Positions 33,800 to 45,802 of a stretch of 64,000 nt of DNA are shown one piece after another. Under the pieces are notes generated by a model. That model worked only from the letters and a program-made list of their open reading frames with translations, was not told where the DNA came from and did no database searches. Origin of the DNA: Drosophila miranda (Eukaryota; Arthropoda; Insecta; Diptera; Drosophilidae). Every line of letters begins with the position of its first letter. Positions within the stretch are counted from its first letter, which is position 1. The DNA lies in NCBI RefSeq assembly GCF_003369915.1, contig NC_046675.1, positions 744,001 through 808,000 of the forward strand, read 5' to 3'. The translations under genes were made by a program, and so were the position numbers.

Positions 33800-36046
33800 G
33801 AAGTGGCTAGGCAGCGTCTGCCGTCGTGGAGTCCTTTTAATAAGCATAAATTCTGTCTGCGGCAAGCCTCTCTTCGCTTCTCTTCTCTTCTCTGAGTATT
33901 TGCCTAACTGGCCGCGAAAAATTACATTAGCCGCTAGCAGAAGTTGCACGTTTTTGTGGGGCAGGCAGAAGCAGATTTGAGGCAGATTATCTTGGCAGAA
34001 TCGGGCAGCATTAATTTGAACGGATGCTGGAAGTCCAGATAGGGACTCTTCCAGTGTCGGAGAAGGGTTTGACACGGCTCGGACCTTTTCCAAATGGCAT
34101 TAATGAGCAGACACTGTTTCTACATCATTTTTTCTGCGACCCATGAGACCCCAAACAAAAATGTATAAATTTCGCTGGCACCCGAAGTGCCTGCAGTTTT
34201 CTCGCGGAAACCCTGGTGCCTGTCATATGCCGCTCCACAATATTACGGGTACTTCATCTATGTGGAGGCAGAGCCTACCTTTCGGCTGATTACAATGTGG
34301 GATAATGGACTCTCGACTTGCACTTGTATTCCCTGCTCGCTAATAAGCCAGCAGCCAGATGCAAAGGGTATGAATTATTCAACTCTACGAGCATTTTCCG
34401 GGTTTTTGCCACTTTTTGATTGTCGCGACTTTGAGTGCCCCGTTGTCGCTGTTGCAATGACATTAAATTATTCCAAGGTGAATTACCATATTGTCAGGAT
34501 AAGGGCCCTCGGTCTAGACCGGCTCCAGAAAGGCCTCCTAGGATGGCCTCCTACGAGTATGCTGTATCGAGGCGACGAGGCACAAGCAACAAGGCAACAA
34601 GGCAACAAGGCATTTGCTTGGAAAAATATTCTCAAATATTGCGTATCCCCATTCCTACATTTTTCTTCATCTTCGCTGCTGCTGCTCTGCGATGTAGCGC
34701 AATTTGTTCAATATTATCCCTTTAAATTCCTGGTCCTGCACCCTTCCTGGGAAGGCAAATTGCTTGGCTTGGGCTTGGCGGGCTTCCTTATTAAGTCGAG
34801 GAGCGGCAGAAAGATTGTAACCCATACCCATACCCCATACTCTTTATAAATTTTTTTGTTTTTCCTTTCTTCGGATTCGCAGGATGGTGGGATCCTGTTG
34901 GCCCACATTCACGCTCGACTTAATTTGATACAAGGACTAAGCAGGGAATGGGATAGCCTGGCTGAAGATGCTTCATTATGGGATCCACTAAATAAATATA
35001 TAAACTCTTAATATTTCTGTGCGCTTCTGTGACACTGGCGAGAACTTTGCCCAAAAGTTGCCTCCAGTGTCCGACTCGAGGATTTCCTTTTTGAAGAAAG
35101 GATACAGCAAACAGAAGTCCAAAAATCGGCATAGATGCTGCCTCCATCCTTCCACCTCCTCCTGTCATTAAAGATTTTCATCTCAGGATCCCAGAAAATT
35201 AAACTGTAATAAAGTTGTCTGTCTTCACGTTGATGGAGACGAGCACCGCACTTGAAATGACATTTTCTAGGTTTACGAAAATGTGTCGCTAACGGAAGGA
35301 AGTCTTTTCCCTTCCTGCTTCTTTCTTGGCCAAACAAATTTTACTTATTTTCCTTAGCTTCTTGGAGAGTCGAGAGCCCGTGGGGCATTCCTCAGGACAG
35401 GGGCAGGGGCAGGGACAGGCAGAGCCAAGCCGCGGACAAAGACAAAGTTTTATTGCTGGCCAATTGGATCCCCCATTCCCCCAACCCAAGTGCTGTCGCC
35501 GTCGCCGCCGCCGTCGCCATTGTGGTTACAAGTTGTATTTTTATTGAAAAGCTGATTTTTATGGCGCACAAAATATTTTTATGTGCAGTCGCCGAAACTA
35601 CTGCCGTGTTCCTCCACTCTACTCCACTCTACTCCACTCAGGGCTGTGTGTTGGCTGTGGGCTGTGGAGTCCTTTGCCTGGTTACGCAGCAGTGGCTTTC
35701 GATTAGGGGCCTTTGTGGAAATGCAAAGAGTCTTTAAGCAAATTAAGTTTGCTGCTTCAGGCAGTCAGATTAGATTGGAACAGCTCCAACTACTCAGAGT
35801 CTCTGATTTCGTCCCAGGAGTGGGAGGCAGTTGCAGGAGATGTGATTACCTCTAAGCACGATTCTCTTTACGAAATTACAGACACCGCAATCCAAGCTCC
35901 CACTCAACCCAATCCCCATCCCATCGCAGCCCTTTCTGCCTTGTTCTGCACACAATCTGAATTCGAATCAAAGTTTTTTGGAACAACAAACCATTTGCTG
36001 GCAATGTTTTACATACTGTTCGCCACCTCTGTGTTTCTCTCCTCCT

Positions 36047-36090
<44 letters not shown>
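36047..36090. repeat. 44-base poly-G homopolymer
   Basis: An uninterrupted run of 44 G bases at 36047-36090, preceded by CTCCTCCT. Such long G runs are rare in fly genomes and unstable in cloning; it may be real G4-forming DNA or an assembly/base-calling artefact. Confidence 0.9.
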
Positions 36091-36091
<1 letters not shown>

Positions 36092-39000
36092 GTGGAGGGA
36101 GGGGCTCACATTGTTTCGCATTCGGAAACTTTGCACTTCAATTTGTGGAACATGCATGCAAATAACGAGCGGCAGTCTGGAGAGGAACGGCCCTTCCCTC
36201 CAGGATCAGGCTAGGGATTGCCCCCATGCCCTACACTGCAGAAAGCAAAGAGCAGGCAGGTGTGCCTCGTTCGAGATTCGAGGTAGTCACAGTTGCAGAC
36301 CTCTGTGGAAGAAGCCAATTCCCATTGATTTGGCGGCCTGGCACATGGGTCTGCTTTGCAGACGGTGTGGAGGGGCGATGGTTGATTAAATTCTTAGCTG
36401 GCGGGGCCCCTGATAAATGGCGGCTGTTTAAAATGTGTGTGTGTGTGTGTCTGGCAGTTGTATGATTTAAGAGTTCAAAGTTCAAGTGGTCCCTGGTCTG
36501 GTCTGGTCTGGTATGGCCTGGTCTGGTATGGCCTGATCTGGGAGAGCAACAAGTGGGACTGTTTAAAAGGCCAAAAGAGTCTGCAGGATGGACTGGACGG
36601 GGACACATGATTAACATAGATTCAGGAATTGTTTCAGCACGAGGACAAGGGCAGGAACGAGGACTGTGATCCAACTAAGTAATGCCTTTCAATTTGGGAG
36701 TCTGCAAAATGTACTACTACTACGAGACGGCACCTTCATATTTCAACGGAACGGATCCCCGGGCACACATGCGAGCAAAAAGTTTTCCCCCTTCCCCCAT
36801 CCTCCCATCCTCCCCTTCTCCATTTCTTAGTTGATTTGCTGCTCTTTTTCTCTGTTTCTGCTTCTGTTTCTTTTGCTTTTTGTATTTGCTTTTGCTTTTA
36901 CGAGGCAGCTGTCTAATGTAGCCGAAGAAAAAACAAAGAAAGGAACTCTGTGTTTCATGGAGATTTAACTTTCCCCTAATGAAGCAGCACCAGGAGCAGC
37001 AGCAACAAAAAACTCGGCAAACGAGAGGCAGGTCCCCATCATCGGCATCGTCATCGTCAGCCCCATCTCCATCCCCATCCCCATCCCCAACGTCTCCTTC
37101 TCCTTCTCCTTGAGAGTCGCATATTTTAATAAAGTTTTGGCTTTATGAAACTTATGTTTGCATTTTGTTCTCCATAAATTAGAGGCAGGTGGTGCGCCCC
37201 TCCGCAGCTTCGAGTGACACCTGAGACCAATGAAATTTTATTACTTGACCCGGGGACTTGACTCCTCTAAGCCGTGCAGCGGAAAGTATGCAAAGCATTT
37301 CACAAAAAAGGAGCCAAAGAGCACCTACTTTAATTGGGGGAAATGCGGTTGGCTGAGTGGAAATTAAAATATGACCATATGCGAAAACAAAGGGCCGGTC
37401 CGGTGCCTGGGCCAGTGCAAATCCAATTTTGAGGCCGCCCTTCGGTTCGCTAATTGCCGGGAAATACTCATGCATAAACTGCTGGCCCTACCGCAGAAAT
37501 GCGGATTGGAGGATGGGAGCCGTGCATGCACCGTACTATGCACCGTACTATGCACATATATATATATTAGAATATATATTTTAAAGGGCGCCGTGGCGAG
37601 CCTCACGGTGGGTGCCAATAAGTTTGGGCCACTGCCGGCTTCTACTACACGCAACAGCAATTTGGCCTCGGGGGGAGTCAGGGATGGGACGGATGGACGC
37701 CCTGAATTGATTACATGACCCCGGTTAAGTGAATTTCCACTGTGCAGCGCGGTTTTCCCAATTTATCCATCACTTTAACAATGACAGGGTCCTGCCAACA
37801 GCCAACAGCCACCCAACCACCCAACCACCCAACGAACCATCAGGCATCAGCCAACGGCCAACAGCCAACCGGCAACAGCCAAATGACATGCACTTAAAAA
37901 TAGCGGGACGCGCAACAAGATACGTTTCGCATGGAAAATGAAAATGGAAATTTTTTTAAACAGAGCCCAGAGGCCGCCGCCGTGCCGGACAGTCGTTGTG
38001 GTCATCAATCAAAAAACGGAGGGCCATACTGCCACTCCGAGGCAGGGCTTGTATTTAGCCAAATATACATTTTCGCCCGCATTATAGTCTGTTGACAAAC
38101 AAATTATCATTTGGGGGCCGCAGGGTGGGTGCCGGAGCTGGAGTCGGAGCCGGGCTTAGCGTTGATTAAATAGGGTCATCAGCAGGGCACTGGCACTGGC
38201 ACTGGCACTGGCTGTGGCAATGGCACTGGTAACGAGCGAGACTTGCAGATAGTTAATGATGCCCAGCTGGTCGGGATATTGCAGGATCCCCCCTTGCTCC
38301 CCTCTCTTCTCGTAAGCTGTCCATAACGATTATGAATGTCGCCTCCGAAGGATACTGGCCCGGCCACTAGGTGTGGCCAAGTGCACGTCGGACCCCGACA
38401 GAGACCCTGAATGATTGATTGGACATTGATGCATTCTGTTTTTTCGGAGAGACGCCGTGGAATGCCATTCCGGGCAGCACATTAACCCATCAAAGTCGGC
38501 AAATCCGATCCGGCAGCAACTATTTTTGATGTGTTGCTTACTTAACGCATATTTCCGATCCGGATCCGCATCCCAGCCAGCATCCAGCCGTCCAGCCAGC
38601 TGGTGTCTGGTGTGAAAGAGTGAAGTCGTTCGGTTAAGAGCAACAAACAGAGCCATTTCGGGGCTGCACGTGCCGCACCAGTGCCTCAATCGTCTCCCTA
38701 AAGATTGTTTACGAATGGCCGTATGAAAACAGAGAGAAAGAGAAAAAAGGAGAGAGTGGACGAAACGGAGGCCCAAAGAGGGCAGAGCGCAGGCGTTGAA
38801 CCGGCTGGCTGGCTCTTAAGCAGCTCGGCAACACTGGCCGAGGCGCCTAGGCGGTTACATTTCGGATTTGGGCAACGGTTTTAACGGATTCCAAATGCAA
38901 ATTTGCATGAAAATTCGTAGAATTTCACATGCAAGCTCTGACAAAGGAAAACCCTTTTAATCAGACCCTTTTTGCTTGCTCCGACATGCAACAAGCGGCA

Positions 39001-39128
39001 TCAGCATCAGCACCAGCCCTTGGGGACTCTGGTGGGTGGCGGTGGCATGCCCCCCTCACTCTCCCACCAGTGGCTGCCTCACTGATACTAGCTGACACAG
39101 CCTCAGCGTTGAGCACTCCGTGCGGCAG

Positions 39129-39163
39129 TCAGTTCAACGGCAGACTCGCGCGCGAACAGTTCG
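39129..39163 (+). promoter_or_regulatory. Candidate TkR99D core promoter (Inr + G24 + DPE)
   Basis: TCAGTT at 39129-39134 matches the fly initiator, with the start A at 39131. Measured from it, +24 is G and +28 to +33 (39158-39163) read AGTTCG, five of six with the DPE consensus RGWYVT. No TATA box is placed upstream. Downstream sequence is typical leader DNA without introns until a good donor at 39633. Confidence 0.5.
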
Positions 39164-39632
39164 AAAAGACGTCGACGTCCGCTTCGCCTCGTTTTGCTTC
39201 GCGTTGTGTGGCAGTGTGGCAGGTCGAAAATGAAATGAAAATGTTGCCAAAATGCTGAGAAAATGCCGGCGGCATAGCCTGATCCGTATCGTAATTGAAT
39301 TCGTGGCAGTGGATTTAAAATAAAATTGAATTTTGTGAAACACAAATAACCACGCAGCATCGGTATTGGCATCGGCATCGGCAGCGGCAACGGCATCGAA
39401 TAGCAAAAACAATAAACTAGTCGTTAAACGTGAATATACAAATTGGTGTTTTGTTTAAAACTAATAGACATAAACAATAAGCACCAAATCGCAGATCTGC
39501 AGACCTGCAGATCCCCCGAAGAAGAGGGAATTTATTTTTAAATACAATTTCATTGTTTCCAGTGGGAGATATTGCTCATACGCCTCATTGGCATAGTCAG
39601 AGCAGAGACCAGAAGCTGTCGTTGTTCCCCTG
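39131..39632 (+). other. Inferred first non-coding exon of TkR99D
   Basis: From the candidate start at 39131 to the donor CCCCTG before GTAAGC at 39633. It would pair with the acceptor TCTTGTGTCCTTTCAG at 45666, 136 bases before the TkR99D ATG. This is inference from motif positions only. Confidence 0.4.
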
Positions 39633-42600
39633 GTAAGCTATTCCTACCACTCATAATTGAATATTTTGCCAGCACATTTGCTCAGCACTCTACAGACCAT
39701 GTTTATAGTTTTTCCCACATCCCACAGCCAGAAGCCAGTAAAAATTGGCAGTAACCGGCAGCCAGCGGCAAGCGGCTGAGCGGCTGAGCGGCAGAGCGGC
39801 GGCGGCTAAAAGTTTCTCGACATTTTTGCTTGGCAAATAATTAATTAAATGCTAACTATTACCTGGAACTGCTAACTACTAACTGCTGACAACTTTGTGT
39901 GGCGGCTGCTGGAGCCCCGAGCTCAACTTAATTATATTCCTGGCCTAATCAAGCGATTAAACCAAATTTTGAGGGCCTATTGGCAGGATTGTTTCAAGGG
40001 GTTCCACTCCAGGCGACGATTGAAGCATCGTCGGGTTTCAGGATGCCATTCAAGCGAGAAATAGTTGCGCCAATAACCAGCAATTAATACGCTCAATTGG
40101 GTTTGCCTTTGGCCCACTTTAAGGGTCTATCTGCTGTCTGATCTCCTCGAACGGGGATTCTTTGGTTCCCCCTGCCGGATTGCTGCTAATTAATTTACTC
40201 GGATTCCAAGCTGATTCCAATCAGTGCTCTTTTGGCGCATAATTGTGCGAATAATTTAAGCGATTTTCCCAATCGAGATGCCGCCAGTGCGATAATAATT
40301 TTAATTAATAATTTACTCACATCTCTTGCCCCAGTCGGTGCACATCACATCAAGCTGGACTCTGAGGAAGGGCAAAGGTTCCCTTAATAGTTTTTACGCG
40401 TCACGAATCCCATAACTCGATCAGAGACGACTCTGCCCCAACTTGTGCTGCGTATAAATATTTAATGTCAACTATTATTAGACGGCAGCAGAGCATTATC
40501 TTTCGGGTTGCGGGCAGGGGCTCTGTGAGTGGAGTGCTTTGATGGATAAATGGTTCTAAATGGACGCATCCGCAGCTCGGATTCGGGCCGGAGGCTGGGA
40601 GTCGCACGAGCCGCTCCAAATGGTCAGCTGAGCAAACTGAAATCCTTTCAGCGCGAATCGTCCTCCCCCTCCGTTCGCATTAGTGCGTATAAGCTGGAGG
40701 GGAGCATCCAAAGGCCATTAGTTGGGACTGAGCCTGGAGCTTCGTAGTTGGCCCAAAACCAAACCAAAAACTGTCCTTAAAGGTTCAGACAGGCGTGAAC
40801 GAACTTGGATCTTTAAACGAATCGAATCGAGACGAAACGAAACGAATGTGAATGCGAATAAGTAAGAAGTAAGAAGTGAATGCCGTGAGTGCTGGTCCTG
40901 TCCTGCCACTGGCCTGTCCTCTTCACTGTGCTGTCATGCATCAAAACATTTAATTAAATTGAAACCGATGCGGCATCTGTACCAAGTCAAGGATGGGCGG
41001 TCCTGGTTTGTGTGGGGGTGCACGAAGGAGTCTCCAGCAGGACATCAAGCTTACTTCCCTACGAGTATCGCATCTCCGCTCGGTATGAATTTAAATGAAG
41101 GCCATCCTAAACAACTCTGTGAATCATGTGCATATTTTAGCGGCTGGCCCTCGCTTTACTGCGGAGTCTCTCTCTCTTCTGTAACTTCACCAACCCATCC
41201 ACTGTCCACTGTCCACTTCAATGGGAAGAGTCAGGGTGCGGATCGGGAAAGGGAGTTTCTCTGGGGGTCTTCCCATTAAAGACCTCGGGGCCGGTGCCGG
41301 TGCCGGTTCCAGTGCCCGTGCCGCTGCCTGTCTGTTGTCGTCTGTCTCCGCTTTGTTCCTCAATTTACACATAATTGCAATAAATTCACTGAAGTGGGTG
41401 TCGGCGGAGGGGCGGGGCGAAGGGCGAACATTTATTGTGGTCTGTAGTCTGATGCTCCCTCCCCCCCTCGTGGAGCAAGTGTGAAAGTGCAAGCGGCGAT
41501 TTGCCTCGTCTGGCGTGTTGTTCGAGTCAATTTCGGTTTTGTATGCACGGCACACAAGTACCGTAATACCGGAGGGGAGCGGGTGCCTCTCCTGCCCGAC
41601 CTCTGATAAGATAAGACATTGGAATAGCTTTGAAATGTTTCTTCGTTTCGGTTTTTGTGTGTATTTCTCACTCCCCCAGCCCCCACTCACCTGGTAGCTT
41701 ATGTTTATGCCCGGTGCTGGTAATTGGTAATGGTAATACCTAGAATGGCAATTGGCAATGGTACAACAGGTCGTATGAGTGCTGCAAACTATTCCTCCTC
41801 CCGTGCTGGTGCGGCTTTTGTGGCTTCGTTATGTGCTGGGGGATCACATAATGCTTACGATATGAGCACAACTGGTCTCTGGTCTGGTCAATTTATGCAG
41901 AGGATGCCCGTGTTCACTCTCCTGCTCTTCCTTTCGTTGCTTGTGCCTTAAAGATCCTCGGACTTAAAGCGAAACACTGCACGATACAAGGAAGCCACGT
42001 AGATAACGAAGGGACTTCGAGTCGGCCTCACGTTTCACAGCATCCGGCAGCTGATGAGCAGAAAAGCCTAATTGCCACAAAGAAGCACAAACGAGTGACC
42101 TTTGGAGTGATGCTCCAGCCATACATTTCAGGCACTTAACATTCCCCGTTCGAAGATTCAGATTCAATTTCAAATATTTCTACTGCAAACACGCAAACAA
42201 TTGGCATCGGAAAACGCTTCAGCAATTAAATTTGCAGAAACAGAAACAGAAACAGAAGCAGCCAGCGTCTTGTCCTGCCCCAACAGTGGGGCACACAATG
42301 TACGAGTATTTGCCCACGGCTCTTCATGGAAATCTCTATCTTTGTGTCTTTGTGTGGGTATTTTTATCACCCATCCCATGCCGATTTATTTATATATTAG
42401 ATGTGTTTTTTTAATTTGTGTGAATGTTGTTGTTCTTGGGTTTGGTTGTTTTTGGATTTTGTTTTTAAAGGTGCGAAAGAAGAAATAAACTCGTAAATGA
42501 ATTGCTTGCTAGGAGCGAGGCATGGGAGCACCGGGAGTACGAGGCACGGGGCATGGGGAGCATGGAGCTCATTAAACAATCATTTTGATGAATTCTGCTC

Positions 42601-45600
42601 CCACTGTTCGCTGCTGTAGAATCTGGCTCTGGATGAGCTGGAGGCTGGCGGCTGGGGGCTGCAGGCTGGAGGCTGGAGGATGGAGGGGGCGAATTTCGCC
42701 AATTTGCAGCCCCATAGACTCGTACTTTATGCTCATTTTATTTCGTAATTGTTGTTCCGTATGTGGTTCCGTGAGTGGGTGCTTGTGGGGGGGAATTAAA
42801 AACGCTCGTTTAAGCCCGCTGAAAGGCGTTGGTAATTACGATTCAAGTTCGCTTCCATGTGGTTGGGGGTTGGGGCCAGGCGCAGACACAGACACAGAAC
42901 CAACCAATGCGCCGGGTAATGCTGCTTATAGCGTTCCGTTTTATTGTGAGCTCTCCAGCTGTAGCTCTAGTCCCGGCCAAGTCGAAGGAGGGAGGGCCTT
43001 GTTCGGGTTTTTGTTTTATAATAAATTGTTTTAGAAATTCACTGCCTCGGCCTCGGCCTTGTCCTGGCTGGCAGGAAGTGAAAGTGTACTACATATACGC
43101 TATACGCTATATACTGTTCGCTGTATGCTGGCCGAAAGTAGACCGCCGAGTCGCCGTGGCAGGGGTAGCAGGTCCTAGGACAGCTCTTATTGACATACAT
43201 ATGTTGCGGCACATACTTACGCGTCCATGGAGACGCGCTATGGTTGCTGCTGCCACACCCTAAGACCAAGACCAAGGCTTGTCCGGGCCCTCCACCCCAC
43301 CCTGTACTTGACTTGTCAAAGACACACAATAAAGAGGGAGAGAGAGAGAGGGGGAGAAGCTTTTATTCTCGGTCGTAATGAATGCCGAATGTGCTTTCCC
43401 TGCTCCTGGCTCAAACAAATATCTGCAGCGTTTTCCGAAGAACTAAAGGGTCGCGTAGGCCTAAGCCAAGTATCTCGTACTGTTCCAGCGTTATCAATAT
43501 TTTTAGACTCTGATGCCCCTCGTCATTTCCCCTGTCACGGCAAGCTGGTCCACGATTCAGGAGTACCCTCCTGGGGATATTTCCAGTGAAAGCCGATGTG
43601 TTGTAGCAGCCACTCGGCGGCTCCTCAACTATTTTAACCGCGTGCGAACTGTGAGATAAAGATTTCGAAAAAGAGAAAGAGAAAGAAATAGCAAAACAGT
43701 CCGAGGAGAAGCTGACAAAGAGCCAGACAAATTCATTTAAACTTTACAGCTCCCACAGCCACGGTCGTGGCACAACACGGCGTATACGTACTCCGGCCAA
43801 AGTGGAGTCCAGGCCCTGCCCAGAGCCCAGCCAGTGGCCTACTGTATCAGCACTTTTCAACGCTTTGTATCATGGAACGTGACAGTTTGGCCATTTTTCA
43901 AGTTCACTGAAATTCTAGGCACAAAAAATGCGAGTGTAATTTTTTGCGATTATTGAAAGAAAACGCAATTTGAACGGCCATCAGTCACAAAGGACCCGCC
44001 CAGTCCAGCCCAGAGGGTCCGCTGCCAGGCTGCCGGGCATTTCGCTATTTTGGCAAATATTTGCGCACATTGTACGGCTTACCCTTCCCCTACCCTGCTA
44101 GGCTTTTGGGGCTGGCGCTGGGGCTGGGGCCGGGGCTGGCGCTGGTACTGGGACTGGGGGTCGTGGTCGCCCCATGTCCCACTCGGAGACTGCCGGAGCG
44201 ATCTGCCAATTATAGCGGACATTCCTTTTGAAGATTGTTTACATTTCATTAAGAGTGCATCGTCGTTGCACCAGCCCCTAGGATGGCCATAGCCCCTTCC
44301 CCTACCACTGCCCACTCCCTGGGAGAATTATTATTAATTTGTTTGTGGCATATGCTTTGTGTATTTAGTAATCATTTTCAGAGTAGACATATTGCCGGCA
44401 ATTGATTTCTGGCCCGCCCCGCCCCGCCCCGCCACGGACTTGGTGTTTGTTTAATAGCTGTCGATGCTGCCTCTTCTGCTCTTCTGCTGTTCTTCTATTC
44501 CGCTCTTGTGCGTTGCAGCTGCAGGCTTTGTGGCTCGTACTCGTAGGTGTTGATTTTGAGTATTGACTGGACGCATGATGGACGGCTCTTTCCGTGTTTC
44601 CTTTGTTCTTTTGCTCTGGCAGTAAGTAGTTGCAGATTCTGTGCGGTGCTCTTCCAAACATAATGAAAATGCCTCAAAAATGAGTACAACTCAGGGCCCA
44701 GGGCTTCAAGGGGCCCTCGGACTGCACTGCTCTTGCAATTACGAGTGTCTTGACCTGGCAGAGACATTCCTCTGTCATAATTGAAGGACAACCAGGCGAG
44801 TACTCAGGACAGACCATACACTTGTAAAGGAAACTTTTTTTTGCAGCTTTTGGACAGTATTTTGTAACAAAAGTATAAGTGGCTTCAAAATAAGTTCTAG
44901 CGAAACGTGCTTTTCTATTTTAAAAGTTTTGGAGAGTGTGGAGTATGCAGAGTAAATAGAATTAAATCATTGAATAACCGAGCCAGATCTGTGGGGTTCC
45001 AGAGAAAGGATCCTTTTAAAAATGTGAAAGGTGAACGTACCTTGAAAAAAATACTTGTAGATGGAATTTAATCTGGCTCTGGGGATGCATTAGCTTCAGG
45101 AATGAATTACATTTATTGCCCCTCTGTTTGTTCAATATTGCGGCGACAATCCTCATCGCGAAACCCAATATCTGTCGGAACTACCTCCCATTCAATCAAT
45201 AAAAACTCTCACCTGGAGCATGTCTAAGCCCCGAAAATGGCCTGCACTTTTAATAGTGGCCTCATCAACAGCTAAACATTTTGTGGAACTTTTTCCGCTT
45301 TGAGGAGAGTCAGTCCTAAGCCAGACAATTCAAAGAACTAGCAAACAAACCGCAAGAAACTTCTCTGGAAGGTCATGGGACAGGCCGCAAATGAGACAAG
45401 GAGGGGGATGAGGCCAGGGCAGGGCAGGGGTGAGGGGCTTAGAAGTCAGGTCCACAAAAGAAAAGAATCGAAATCGATATTGAAAGCCTACGAGCACGTA
45501 GAGGGAGCCGTGCCTCGAAAAACTTTTGAATCAAATGAGTATCAAAAGCTTACTTCCAAGCAACAAAGAAACGACAGAGGAAACAAAACAAATAGATTTT

Positions 45601-45666
45601 AAAATAAAATAAAATAAAAGAAAACATTTAAGAAATTAAGTGAAATTAAGTCTTGTGTCCTTTCAG
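39633..45666 (+). other. Inferred 6-kb 5' UTR intron of TkR99D
   Basis: No coding exon recognised. Long first introns in neural GPCR genes often carry enhancers. It contains AT-rich blocks with many TAATTA-type homeodomain cores (around 39960-40320) and short CCCCG, CTGGAGG and GAGAG repeats (e.g. 43337-43362). Confidence 0.4.
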
Positions 45667-45802
45667 GTTCAGAAGCTGGTAAATGGAAAACAAATAGGAG
45701 AACCGAAAAAGGGACACGCAACATTAGCTAAGCACACACATCACACAGGACACGGGACACGGTACACAGGATACAGGATACAAAGAACAATACGTCCGGA
45801 GA

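Larger units (their letters stand above)
25553..39128. other. 13.6-kb gene-poor region between CG7896 and TkR99D
   Basis: I see no convincing protein-coding exon, tRNA or rRNA. Open frames here are short and made of simple repeats or lack splice and codon support. The region holds many microsatellites, a 14-bp minisatellite, a long CA run and a 44-G run. It probably contains the CG7896 5' UTR and regulatory DNA for the neural TkR99D gene. ATG-poor and AT-rich blocks alternate with GC-rich repeats. Confidence 0.6.

Noticed and set aside
35713-36214. Open frame with a polyglycine run near 36050
   Set aside because: Produced by the 44-G homopolymer; no splice or codon support.
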